From positions 372,001 through 436,000 of the forward strand of contig MU400513.1 in assembly GCA_022578965.1 (NCBI GenBank): 64,000 bases of DNA. Direction: 5' to 3'. This stretch comes from Xylaria sp. FL1777 (Eukaryota; Ascomycota; Sordariomycetes; Xylariales; Xylariaceae). Shown in pieces: positions 1 through 11,222 of the stretch (positions within the stretch are counted from its first letter, which is position 1; each line of letters opens with the position of its first letter). The translations under genes were made by a program, and so were the position numbers. Below the pieces are notes generated by a model. The model was not told the origin of the DNA, did not search any database, and worked only from the letters and a program-made list of their open reading frames with translations.

Positions 1-3000
1 GGATGGAAGGGCTGGGCAGTGGCTGGAGAGCCAATTGTCCGGAGTAGCCGCTACACTAACAGGATCGTTGGTCCTCCAAGCGGTAGGTACTACAATTTAT
101 CGGATTCCGATGTTGTCTTGCACATTGTAAGAGGACTATTTTGGGATAGGTTTAGAGGATTCTAAGCGTAACGCCACACTTCGACAGTATCCAACACCAA
201 GCCGGCCTTTCAGAAGTTTCCCTCATTGACAAAACAATTGCTCCTATTTCGCGACAACCGCCACGGAGCAAGTTCGCGCTTCGTATTGTTGATCCCGGAC
301 GATATACCTAACCAAGCCGCGTCAAGTGGCATGGAAGTATCCCTTCCTGCCTATGGTCGTGACTAGTTCTGTAAGTCAAATACACATGCATAAGAAGAAA
401 AAAAATAAGTAAATATACGCGTCGCCTATTTGTGGGGGTCGAGCTAGGTGTGGATCATCCCGTTTCGTTAATGCCAACACATGCAAGTGAGGTTTCTACC
501 AATGCGATGGCTCCAGAGTGCGTCAACCCAGGCGATTTGAAGTACCGCCGCGTATCCGTGACATCTTGATTCGACGAATCACGGGTCGACGGGCTGATGG
601 GTTTTATCAAAGAAGCACGGGGGGACAGGGCATTTATTTTCTGACACACAGGCTGGCGAAAGAAGCATCAGCACTGAATCGAGCTCGGTACTTCCAGGGA
701 CGAAGATGGAATTCCAGCGTCGAGTGCGAGATAATCCACTACGCATATGTACTTAAGTAGAAGACAGGTCTCATGCTCCTCTCATCGTAATCTGACAATG
801 CTGACTTGTGGCGAGCATATCTACGCATAGCGTCTTTGGGGATACAGGACAGATGAGTGGTTGTTTTGCCCGTCGTGCAGTTGGCACGAAATCGCTCAAA
901 AACCATCCTATTAAAACCATGTGATTCAATGCATAGGCATATCGAGAACCTATACCAAGCTTTCACATTCTTCGTAACAGCCCTTACCCCATTGTGGCAC
1001 CCAATGGTCGAACAACGGGCATTCGAGATAGAAAAGGGGGAGGTCCGTGAACGTGACATGTTTGGTTGATTTGCGGGTTGTACTTGTTGTACTTGTTGTG
1101 GGACTGAAGGTATTGTTTATGTACCTACCTACTGCGTAGGTATTCAAGAAACAAAACCTCGAAATCTAAGCAGGCTAGTGATCCGGTGACTATCTCCCCT
1201 CAAGTTGGCTTTGATATGCAGATGCCTACACTCTTTGGTCGATGCGCTCTCGGAAACACTTGACCCTCGTTCTTTGACCGCTAGTGGTGACGTGGTAAGT
1301 CATCATCACTTACAAAACACTACTAGCATGTATGTACTGCAGATGGCTGAAGGTGCATACATACTGCGTACGTTACCTCGCCATAAGTGGGGCCTCTAAA
1401 GATAATGGAGTGATTTGCAAAGTGGTACCTAAATCAGCAAGGCACTATTCTCTAGCGTGCTGTGTATGGTGTAGCGATGTTGTGCTGTCCGAAAGAGGTT
1501 AAACAGAAATAGTTTGCCCTGCCAAGTAGGAAACGTTAAAGCCTCTCTCTAGCGGGTGTACCTGGACCTTGCATGAAGACCACCACACCACCCTCACACT
1601 TTAGACTAGAGCCATGTTGAACTGTGACTAATAACCTTGTTGCCTAGGTATTTGAAGTGTTGCACAAAGAGAATAGAGAGCAACAGCTGGATGGTGAGAG
1701 CCTAGAGCAACGTATTAAACGTAAACGTTATAACTATTCCTAGGTAGATTGTAGATTCCAATCACCCCAATATTCCAGAACAATGGCTGGGATTATTGGA
1801 TTCATACAGCCCCTTTTGAGTCAGTTCTGCAACACGTGGGACAGTTAGGGTAGCGCTCCTAAATGCTAGGTTAGTTGACTTTTCATATTCGATATAATCT
1901 ACTAATACTTTCCTCCCACTCTCCTTCCATGATCAATACCTCCTGTTTAACAGGATCAAAACTCACTATGATAGCGCCGTCAAATACCTGTAGTGCCCTG
2001 TGTCTCTACTTGCATCAGGTACGAGATTGCAATTGCGCTGTTTGTGTGGCAGGTTGTATACAGGTAGGTTAGTAATAGGTACCTAAGTAAGTAGGTATTG
2101 TACACTATAGCATATGTATCTCCCCAGGACCCCGAATGTTTTGTTACCGGCTTGGCAGCAGCTAAGCATTGATTCTCAAAAAAATGTGGTGGCGCAAAGC
2201 ACTTAAAGCAGGGACTCCCTTATTAATTACGAAACAGCCAGATTCATGTTAAAGAGCCCGCGTCTCGCGCCTATATGAACCCAAAAAAATAGAAGGCCAG
2301 ACTACAGACCTTCACCGCCCACATTATGCATTTGTATTTTTATACTATTTGAGCATAATTGGCGCGCACAGTTCCAGACTAGCTATAGTGATTTGCAGCC
2401 CGATGAACTACATGGCAGCCTGACAAACAATGGCATATATATATACTGCGGATACACTACAGTGCCTTGGATGTTCTTTGCATGGGTATCAACCCCTAAG
2501 CCACCCTGACAGCTCAAACTTGTTCGATGAGGCCGAAAACGCCCATCCCTGTACTTATTACCAGCATATATCAGCTTCTAGAAGACCATCCAAATATGAT
2601 GTTGAGACGCTTGGATCTTTTCAATCGTCTTCAAACCTACCTAGGTAGTGTCCGGTTGCCTTGTGGGTCAAGTGTGAGGCAGTCCATACAGGCCGGCTTC
2701 TAAGGGTAAAACAGGAAAAGGAGATCACATACACAAAAAGTAGTAGTAAAACCCGGATTTTGTTCTGCCGGAACTACTGCTGACTCCTTGTTGATGTCTA
2801 GGATGACTTGAATCCGACGTTGTGATATAGGCGATGGGCGCTCTAAGACTGACTCGCTCCGGCAACTTGGCGATTCAGACCAGTCGTTATGTTCTCTCTC
2901 ACGGGAACCGTCGGCCCGTACAATATCCCTAACAATGACGTATCTTCAAACAGCCGCTAAGTGCTTCGTTGCTTGCCACGTTGGGATTATGTCCCTCTGA

Positions 3001-4903
3001 TATATCCTGCGTCGCTAGCGACTATAAACCGGATGTGGGAAACCATCGAACTTGTATGGATAGTTTCAAGACGTTATAGGGACGTGCTGTATCCGATCAA
3101 ATATATCAAAGGCGCCTCACTCGTTGTCAGTACAAGAACCCTGCTTAGACGAAACTGAGCGGAAGTCAATGACTAACAAGCTGGCAGATTGTTTAAATCC
3201 GATTCCATGTAGCACGATATTAAAGGTTGCTTGAAGCGGACCAAGCTGACAGTGCTTATACAATCATGAACAAATGATCTGCTATTTGTGTCTAGCTGAA
3301 AGAATCAACAACTACGACCAAAGTAGGCATCGTGGCTGACTTGCTGGACTAGGTTATCGAGGAGAGAAATAGAAGGGGGAGAGAAGGCTCTTCAGTCAGG
3401 AGATGCTAGCGGGAGAGAAAACATAATCTATTATCATACGGAACAGGTTGGTAGATGATATTGTCACACTCTCGGCCGTGTTACATTACATGAGGCAAGA
3501 CAACAACTATTCGCATCCCAAAGGCTGACACATTCAGTCTAGGTAGTTATGTTACCTAGGGTATTGAAGAGCAGACCCAATACATCATTCAATGGAAGAC
3601 TACCTTATGCGTATCCTTCTGTCTTTCCTCCCTGTGGCTGCAGCTGTGCCTATGACTACAGGGTGCAAATGGAAGCGCTTGAACAGCAGATCACTGAACA
3701 AACAATTTTTTTTGACCGGAGTACCAGGTGCCTTACCATCAGACAGGCGGCACAATTCCTCAGGTGCAATGCTCATCCTATCTAATGATTACAGGTTCCT
3801 GCCTCCTGTCAGATATACCTACCTTAGGTACCTTCAAGTTGCTCAGCTACATTTGGCACCTGCCTACTTACTGTAGGTTTCTGTAGTCAAGGCTACCTAC
3901 CTAACTTACCTAGGTACATACCGAGGTAGATATCTTTACCTACCGAGGCCTACCTAGGTAGCTAAAGGTCGACCAAAAACCTTGAGCCTCAAGTAGCCTG
4001 ATGTACATAGAGCAAGTACCTAGGTAGGTATTTTGGGTTTATGATTTCCAACTTCTCATAGGAAGTATCTCTAACTCTCAGGTCGAGCATTTCGTTACCC
4101 AAGCAACAAGCAAAGGGTACCTATAGGAGTTGTTGTTGGTTGTGTTGCTTATCCTTGTGCACCTGCCATGATCTTGTGTTGGGAAGTACCTGCCTACTCA
4201 AATACTGCACTCGGATAGGTATGACCTGGGTGCCTTCTCTTTTTACGTTTCTTCCCACGGGTACCTGCCCAAGATACATCAACAGATAGAGACGCAGGCA
4301 CAAACACGTCTATTTCTCAATTTGCGCCCAAACTTCCCACTCCTACATATCCAACCAACACTTATGGTCTGGCTTCGTTGAACTCAAGGCTTGTCTTGAC
4401 ATCCCAAACAACTCCATCGTCAACACGGCAGCCTCAAAGTTGACCGTGTTGATCACCATCTCTGATTCATTACAGTCCTTCTGAACGCGATAATCTCGCC
4501 AGTCACCCGATCCATAGACCTAACACACCAAACAGATACTCGCTACCTACCCCCTTGCAGACACCAGAACTACTCAGCCTTGTCTGCCGCTGTTCTGAGA
4601 GAGGTAAGACTGTTCCTCCTAGATCCTTCAAACATGCGTATCTCCTCCCAATCCTGCCCGAAGCTTGTGCTCTTCGTTATCATTCCACTTCTAGGTCTGA
4701 TGATGATTTCTTCAACTTGACACGAACTCCTTCTTCTACCTCTATCCCCTCTATTGCCTGCGTGCAAAGTCAAAGTCACGATCTAACTTGCGTCAATAGT
4801 CTACGGTTCTCTTGGACAACACCGACAATCTAGCAGATGGCTCCCCCGCCCTCTAGCGGCGGTGTCTCTCTGCCGCGCTCGTGAGTATGCTCCTATTTCA
4901 GAC
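1..4903. other. gene-poor region, no recognisable gene
   Basis: I see no open frame longer than about 105 codons and none with a recognisable domain or convincing exon structure. The stretch contains clusters of short TACCTAGGTA/CCTACCTA-type motifs (for example around 1115-1140, 2065-2100, 3810-3960 and 4015-4030). The last 500 bp or so, C/T-rich with short frames such as the one at 4555-4833, is the likely promoter and 5' leader of the Stc1-domain gene that follows; those short frames could act as upstream ORFs. Confidence 0.6.
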
Positions 4904-6255
4904 ATGGCTAGTTCTCACCTCTCTGTCAGCTTTACCTGCAGGGTATGCGGAAAGGACAAACCGTCAGCTGCATATTCCAAGACCCAGATTCAGAAGTGGT
5001 TTAATAAGAAGAGGAATGATCGATACAATGCGATTACGCCCCAGAACGTTGGTTTAACCTGTAAAGACCACAGTTCGGACCAACGAGAAATACGATGCCA
5101 CGGTCCTTGTGATCGCATCAAGGTTGTGGATCACTTCAGCAAGAAGCAGCGCAACGAACCCGAGCCGGTAAGCGAGTATTTGCTATTGCTTGTCACTCAA
5201 CATGTGGGTAATTGACGATCTTGAGCTAGTGGTGCATTGATTGTACCGAATGGAGACTGAATTTTAACGGCAATGAGCTTCCCACGGCACCGCCTAACGA
5301 GCCACTCGCCCATCATGAGTATGACGGGATTCCCGACGACGACGATGATAAATTCCGTCAACAATATCCCCAGCGATCATTTGATGGAGATAGCTCGGAT
5401 GAGGACGTGAGCTCTGATGACGATTATGAGTATATGACCCCTTATGATGAACCGACGATTATTACAAATGTAGTCGACCGTCTTCAAGGCTACGGCTTTG
5501 CAGATGCAGATGAAGTACGTAATTTGGATCATAATATCTCTCCATCAGCTAATGATGCTACATAGGGTACCAACACGGATGTTGCGTCTACAACGGATAA
5601 TTTGGGGGCTTCTCGCTGGGGGCAATATGCCAATGCTAACAGAAGCAATTCTGGTCCTGGTATTTCAGCTAGGACTGTGACTAGCATACAGCCTAGTACT
5701 ATGCAGAGCCGAGGAAGACTCAATGATGCCTCCATGGCCTCCGACGCGAGAGGAAATGCTTCTCATCTACAAGGCTACCCTCTTTCTACTAGTGGAACTA
5801 CGATTCCAACTGGGGTCGCTCCTCATCTCAACAGGTTGGCCTCGAGACCTGGCATGAATCATCAACCTCAGATGGCCCGCACCCATATACTCACACAACC
5901 CGGCCAGTTTATGGGTTTGGGGGAGAGTGCTCCGACGCTGTCTAGTCGATATTCAGCTGGTCGCCCACACTCCAGTCAAGCGAGAGAGAAAGAGGGCGGA
6001 AGAACAGCTATTGCTGTCGCACATGAACCCCCCAGTTCTTGGAAACCTAATGTGAAGAATCGAGAGTCTAGGAAGGAGAATAGCAATAAGTGGTACAAGG
6101 GCGTAAGCATTGTCAGAGACTTCCTATTGGTACGATAAGCTGACACTCAGTAGGATAATCGCAAGGTATTTCCTAGCAACAAGAGAGTCCTTGGGGACAG
6201 AGTTCAAGATGGGACGGAAGCTGCTCATGATTCTGATAGTCCTGATGAGATGTAA
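4904..6255 (+). CDS. Stc1-domain zinc-finger protein (395 aa, four exons)
   Basis: Exons 4904-5167, 5230-5514, 5566-6102 and 6154-6255 join in phase 0 and end at TAA. The N-terminus (about residues 8-97) matches the Stc1 domain: C12-x2-C15 with C53-x2-H56, then C65-x3-C69 with C90-x2-C93 inside the family signature WCxDCxEW, which is restored only by removing the first intron. This gives a tandem zinc-finger layout. An acidic Asp/Ser-rich segment (about residues 120-160) follows, then a long Ser/Asn/Gly-rich tail that looks disordered. Known of the family: in fission yeast Stc1 bridges Argonaute/RITS and the Clr4 H3K9 methyltransferase complex; most Pezizomycotina members are uncharacterised. 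A chromatin or RNAi role here is inference. The start is the first ATG that keeps the whole zinc-finger module; an in-frame ATG-less extension to 4862 has no support. Confidence 0.85.
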
Positions 6256-7159
6256 GGCGAGGACGGGATGATTTCGACTTGACTCGGTTTGACGAACGAG
6301 GGCATCAAGTTCGATATGCATCCATGACTCATTATTCCACAGAAACATCAGCTCTCATTTGTAGTGGTTTCACATACGTACTCTGTGGTTATCGAACTCC
6401 GAAAGAAGTTCTTATGGCGAATCTGGGTTGGTTGTACATGGATGGTTGCTCACGAGTTCCGGATAGGGCGACTGGTATAGCGAAAGATTTACTGATAATG
6501 AAATGCGATCATACCCAAAAAGGAATTGTGGCGGATGATACACTCCATGAATCACTGAAGCCTAAAGTCTTCTGTATGCTGTAATGCAGGGCGATCATGT
6601 TCTATTGACGATTATCAAAATGCCTATAGGCCCGGTGGTGGAGGTAATATTTAATACTGCATGTTATAGTCACCGCTCCGATAAGTAAGTAATCTTAGGC
6701 CGCAAGGTTCTCAGGGTAGATGCAGCCTTTTCCGACAAGACAGGTTGGAGAAGCAGGGATGATGTTCCTGCAAGACGGCTACCTGCAGCTGGACGTGCAT
6801 CTCCATCGCCCGGCTACTTACGACGCATTGACAGGTGTAGCAACGATGCCCCCAAGGCCGCCATTCGCCATTCGCCCAACTCCGACTACAACGGTCTGCG
6901 CTAATGTCAAGTTTTGTGGCACTTGGAGCGAGGTGCTGCCTGAAGTGTCGACGGCGTATTATCCTCCCATGCGGTCAGCTGTCGATACGTTGCTACCCTG
7001 ACTGTAGTTCGATTCAACACAGCCAGTTATTGCATAGAGAATCCCGGTTCTATCATTTTTTTAGGGCCATTTAAAGGAGAGGCTTTGCCAAACTCGATTC
7101 TTTACAGACAAATCATCGTGACGTGAAGGCTAACCTTTTCTATTTGACAGGAATGCAAG
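6256..7159. other. intergenic, two tandem genes
   Basis: This separates the Stc1-domain gene from the DUF7514 gene. Short open frames (6279-6584 and 6720-7001) show no known motif and no splice pattern that would add a coding exon. A TTGACAG|G acceptor-like site at about 7144-7151 lies just before the downstream ATG and may mark a 5'-UTR intron. Confidence 0.5.
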
Positions 7160-10100
7160 ATGACTAACGGGAAGCCTCAAACCCAGGCTCAGTCAGGGTC
7201 GGGAGCGCCTAACTACTCTGGAGCTCCCATGGAGAATGCTACTATATCTAGAAGCCCGTCAACTGGTTCGGTGTCTTCCGATCATCATGTACTACAAGAA
7301 CAGAATAAGTCAATTATATCAGCGCAGGGACCAGATCCACGACCGCCCTTGGGACCTAGAGGATTATCCACCGATCTGATGGACGAGATTAGAAAGGTTA
7401 TTCGGCAGGAATGTAAGCACTTACCTAGCCTAGCAAAGAAAATACACCAACCTAGAACCACTATATCATCTTCCGACGGGAAACTGACATGAGAAGCTTA
7501 GTTCTCGGGGCGTACACACCAAAAGATCGCTCTCAAAAGCCTACGAGTGACAACGGCGGTGTCAGTCTCATGAGCAATGACACGGGTCATGACAACAAAG
7601 AGAAGAAAAGGCTCTCGCATCCCAACACAATCAATAAGTTGACGCAAGACGAGAGCGATGACGGATCGTGCTCGCCAGCGACCCTCCCGGGTAGCGGCTC
7701 AGAACGCACCCCTACTCCTGCAACCATGCCTACTCCTACTACCTCTCCTTCATCTACTGTCTCTGCACCGCCTCTCTCTTTAGTAACTCCCGCGGTTGGG
7801 AAACCTGACACTCCGAAACCAGGAGTTAGATTTAGCGACAACGTGACGCTCGTTCGTAGCCCTGTTCCCGCACCAGCGCCGGTGCCGGCAAAGAAAACCC
7901 CGTGGGCTATGTATCGCCGCATGTCGAGCTCGAGTGGCGATACCGTGCCTGATTGGGGAGTGTTATTTGATGCGAATGGTTTCTCCACAGCGAGGTGTGG
8001 ACAAGTACTCAGGGGCTTGGCGAAGAGTTTGGTATGATCTTAATGTTTTCATATGACCCCTCTCGTTCAAAACCATGTCGTACTTCGACGTCATGAGCGA
8101 AAATCGATCTAATTCGTATATGATATCTAGGCTGAAGAATTCTCGCCCCGGGGCACAGTGGTCGTCACGCCGGAGAAGCTAGGCCTGTTGTATTCGCGGT
8201 TCAAGATAGAGGGCGAGGTGCATCCTTTTGAAGGTGAGCATCCCTTCACTTTCACTGCTCCTCGAGACTTATGAAGTTGGTTCTACTTGTTTGAGTCGCT
8301 AGTCGCTCATATTCGCGGTACAGACATCTTTCATATCTTCCCACGACAGGAAAGTAGTAGTACCAGTAGCAGCGTTGCGACCAGTAGTAGGTTAGCCACC
8401 TACCACTCCTGCATAGGCGATTTCTTCGCAGACCTCGACTGCGAGTACTTCCTTGTGCCTCCGTCGACGACCGAAACATCATGTCTGACCAAGTCTCCTT
8501 CGGAATTATCCGTCTCCTCGGTCGCAGACTCGGCGAGCAGCTCTGCGTCGCCTGTATTCACCCGATCGAGCTCGTACTCGAGCTTGCACCCAGCCGCCAA
8601 CACAACCCCGAACCCAAACCCGTATAAGCCCATACGGCCCCGTCTACGCTCTACCAGGCCATGTGTGCCTGCCTTGACGCCAGTGGGCTTCGCCCAGTTC
8701 TTCACTATATGCCTCCTCGCACACCCAGACGAAGAAGCTAAACGCATGAACAAAATTGCCAGCGAACTGGCTCTGGTGGCAGATGTGGGGCCGAGTAGTT
8801 TCTCGCTGGCTTCTTCTTCTGGCAGTGGCACGCCCAACACACCAATCAGCCCCCTCGTTGCCTCGTCTTTTATGCAGAGCCCATTATCCTCTCCCACAAG
8901 CCTCGTTCCCGGTGGTAGTGCCAGCCGGGGCGAGAAACTCCCGCGGCAGTTCGTCCGCAGCCTTCTTCCGGTGAAATCGGACGCGAACTCGCGAAAACTA
9001 CTCGCGGCCGCCGTGGAGGATCTCCTGTGTGATCTGAGCCTCCCCGCTTCATCCTCTGCTTCCGTCGCTACGTCTGCTTCTCGGTCCCTCGTATCAGTGG
9101 CGCCGATTCCCACGGCGTCGACGGCAGCCTTTCATTTGGCAGAGCAGAATAGACGATGGTCTTTTGCCAACGTCTCGACGAACGCGAGCTTGAACTTCAA
9201 CCCGAACTCTGGTTGGAACGGCAACGTCCCACACTTGCCGCCTCCCCCCGTGCCCTTGCCTCGAAATGGGAGCGGCAACGCTCCGTCAGCGCCGAAACAA
9301 CTGCCATCGTCTTCATCTGCGGGACCTTTAGTCAGGGCCCGGACCACCCCTACGCCGCCTCTTTCTACCGGTGGTGGTGGGGACGGTCTCAATTCAGAGT
9401 CGTCATCCATGACGCTCCTGGGTCGTGGCCTCAGCCGCCACAACAGCTATCGTCACTCATACCACGAACATCGACGGTACGGGCCGGCTGAAGTCGTCGT
9501 CCAACCATATAAGCTCCCGCCGCCGCTGCCACAGCAGCAGCAGAAGCAAGGGCCGTCGACATCGGCAGTGGCCTTGCGATCTAGGAACCGCACGACGCAG
9601 TTCGAGCTCGGGGTCGAAGACGACGGCGACGGAGATTCCGCTTCCTCAGACACCGTTACCACCGTCGCTACCATCACGCCTCGGCCTGATAGGGCTGATA
9701 GGCGGAGTAGTTATAATGGATATGAGCATGAACGCGAGCGTGAGCGTGAACGTGAGCGTGAACGTGAGCGCGAACGAGAGCGAGAGAGGGAGAGGGAGAG
9801 AGAAAGGGAAAGGGAAAGAGAGAGACCCAGAGAAAAGGAGAGAGATCGAGAGAGGTGGTGGGCGCCTCAGAGAGATAGGGATCGCGAGAGGGAGAGGGAA
9901 CGAGAGCGGGAACGCGAACGGGAGCGTGACAAAGATAGGGACAGAGACAGAGATCGAGACAGAGACCGGGACCGAGACCGGGACAGAGACCGGGACCGGG
10001 ACCGAGAAAGGGAAAGAGAGCGTGAGCGTGAGCGAGAACGCGATAAAGGCTACGACAGACGTTCCCAAGCCCCAACCCCCGTCCCGGCCTCGGCCCCAGG

Positions 10101-10458
10101 CCCCCGGCGCCTCAACGATCGCCGACGCAGCAGCGCGGGTATCATCCCCACCGTGTCGAGCCCGCCAAGCACGACGCCGCCGTCCAATGCGAGGGCGGGC
10201 AACGGCGGGAACAATGCCTCTGGGGACAGGAACGGCGGCGCCCTCGTCGCGCAGCAGCAGCAGCAACAACAACAGCAGCACGATGATCGCGGGCCGACAT
10301 GGTCGGAGGTCATCCGCGCGCAACAACAACAGTCGCTGCCGCAATCACAACAGCAACAACAACAACAACAACAACAACAACAACGACAGCAGCAGCCACA
10401 GCAGGCGGCCAAGGGTGTTTCTTTTTATGAGGGGAGAGACCGCGCGTATGCTCCTTGA
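7160..10458 (+). CDS. DUF7514-domain protein with RE/RD tract and polyQ (1013 aa)
   Basis: Exons 7160-7412, 7502-8031, 8131-8233 and 8303-10458 close exactly in phase. The conserved domain runs from about residue 233 to 543: an opening WGVLFD motif, then FxPRGTVVVTPEKL spread over the second and third exons, the core PALTPVGFAQ, and a final segment ending LLCDLSL. These match the fungal DUF7514 family, although Ser-rich insertions split the domain here. The N-terminus is Ser/Pro/Thr-rich. Residues 770-876 are almost pure alternating Arg-Glu then Arg-Asp, followed by Q946-Q954 and Q978-Q989 tracts. The tail looks disordered, and mixed-charge R-E/D tracts are known from RNA-binding and nuclear-speckle proteins. 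The function of DUF7514 is unknown to me; nuclear or RNA-linked action is only inferred from composition. It follows the Stc1-domain gene in the same direction. Confidence 0.85.
9724..10044 (+). repeat. hexamer-type repeat encoding (Arg-Glu)n/(Arg-Asp)n
   Basis: In the coding frame this 321-bp stretch reads almost only Arg with Glu (first half) or Asp (second half), broken once by a WWAPQ interruption. The DNA is a purine-rich array of GAGCGN/GAGAGA/GACCGN-like units. Synonymous variation between units suggests an old array held by protein-level selection, not a fresh microsatellite. Confidence 0.85.
10252..10383 (+). repeat. two CAG/CAA polyglutamine tracts
   Basis: Nine consecutive Gln codons at 10252-10278 and twelve at 10348-10383, with shorter Gln runs around them. 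CAA and CAG are mixed, with CAA dominating the second run. They lie in the last 70 residues of the DUF7514 protein and are likely length-variable between strains. Confidence 0.9.
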
Positions 10459-11222
10459 TACTAGTCCTGGGCTGCGATTCGTGAGATTTTACGCTTCATG
10501 GGCACTATCGCGCGGTGCGGTGTAGTGTTATGCGTTATGCTGTGTTGTAGTTCGGCATGGTATGTATGGTATGGTATGTTTTGGGATCCAAGGCAAGATG
10601 AAAAGTTGGAGATTGGGATGACCAAGAATTTTTTATTTCTTTGGGTTTTCATCGCACCCTTTCTCTTTTTCACCCATTCAAAGTTTCTTCACTCTCACAC
10701 ACTTTTTTTTTTTTTTTTTTTTCATTTTTCCCTTTGATTTTCTCCTTTTCCTTTTTTGTTTTCCTCGTGTTCCTCTAATTTCTATATCCATCTCGATCGA
10801 TGCATATTTCAGATTGAATTTTGAGTGCTGCATATGACGTCATCTTTCATCCTTAACACCGAGTTGGGCAGGGTCCTCAACTAATAGGACATTCGGGGTT
10901 AAGGACCATGTGTCGTCTGTATCTTATGGCAATGATCATGTAACGAGTTATGAGGCCTTACGGCCATTTCTTTCTTTCCCGATCTCAGAGTCTGTCTAAC
11001 ATTGCTACCAAGTATTTATATAATTCATATCATCGACTGCGTCGAGTAGCATCTGAGTGCAGATGGGGTATCGTTCCAAATCAAATGAGTGTGTCTCGAC
11101 ATCTTGTAAATAAACACATTTCCCTCCTACGCCATAAAAAAATCGATTCGTAACTGGCATGACACGTTTCCCATCCGTCCTATTTATATTCAACCACTAG
11201 TATAGATACTCCGAAAATGTAT
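10459..11222. other. convergent intergenic region with T-rich 3' UTR
   Basis: This is the shared 3' side of the DUF7514 gene (+) and the sugar transporter (-). It holds a 20-nt T homopolymer at 10703-10722 and T-rich flanks; no further gene is visible. Confidence 0.6.

Noticed and set aside
9425..10525. Three other long open frames (+ 9425-10525; - 9646-10344; - 9674-10075) over the RE/RD repeat
   Set aside because: They are by-products of the stop-free repeat DNA; only the frame continuous with the DUF7514 domain has a conserved domain and matching splice phases.
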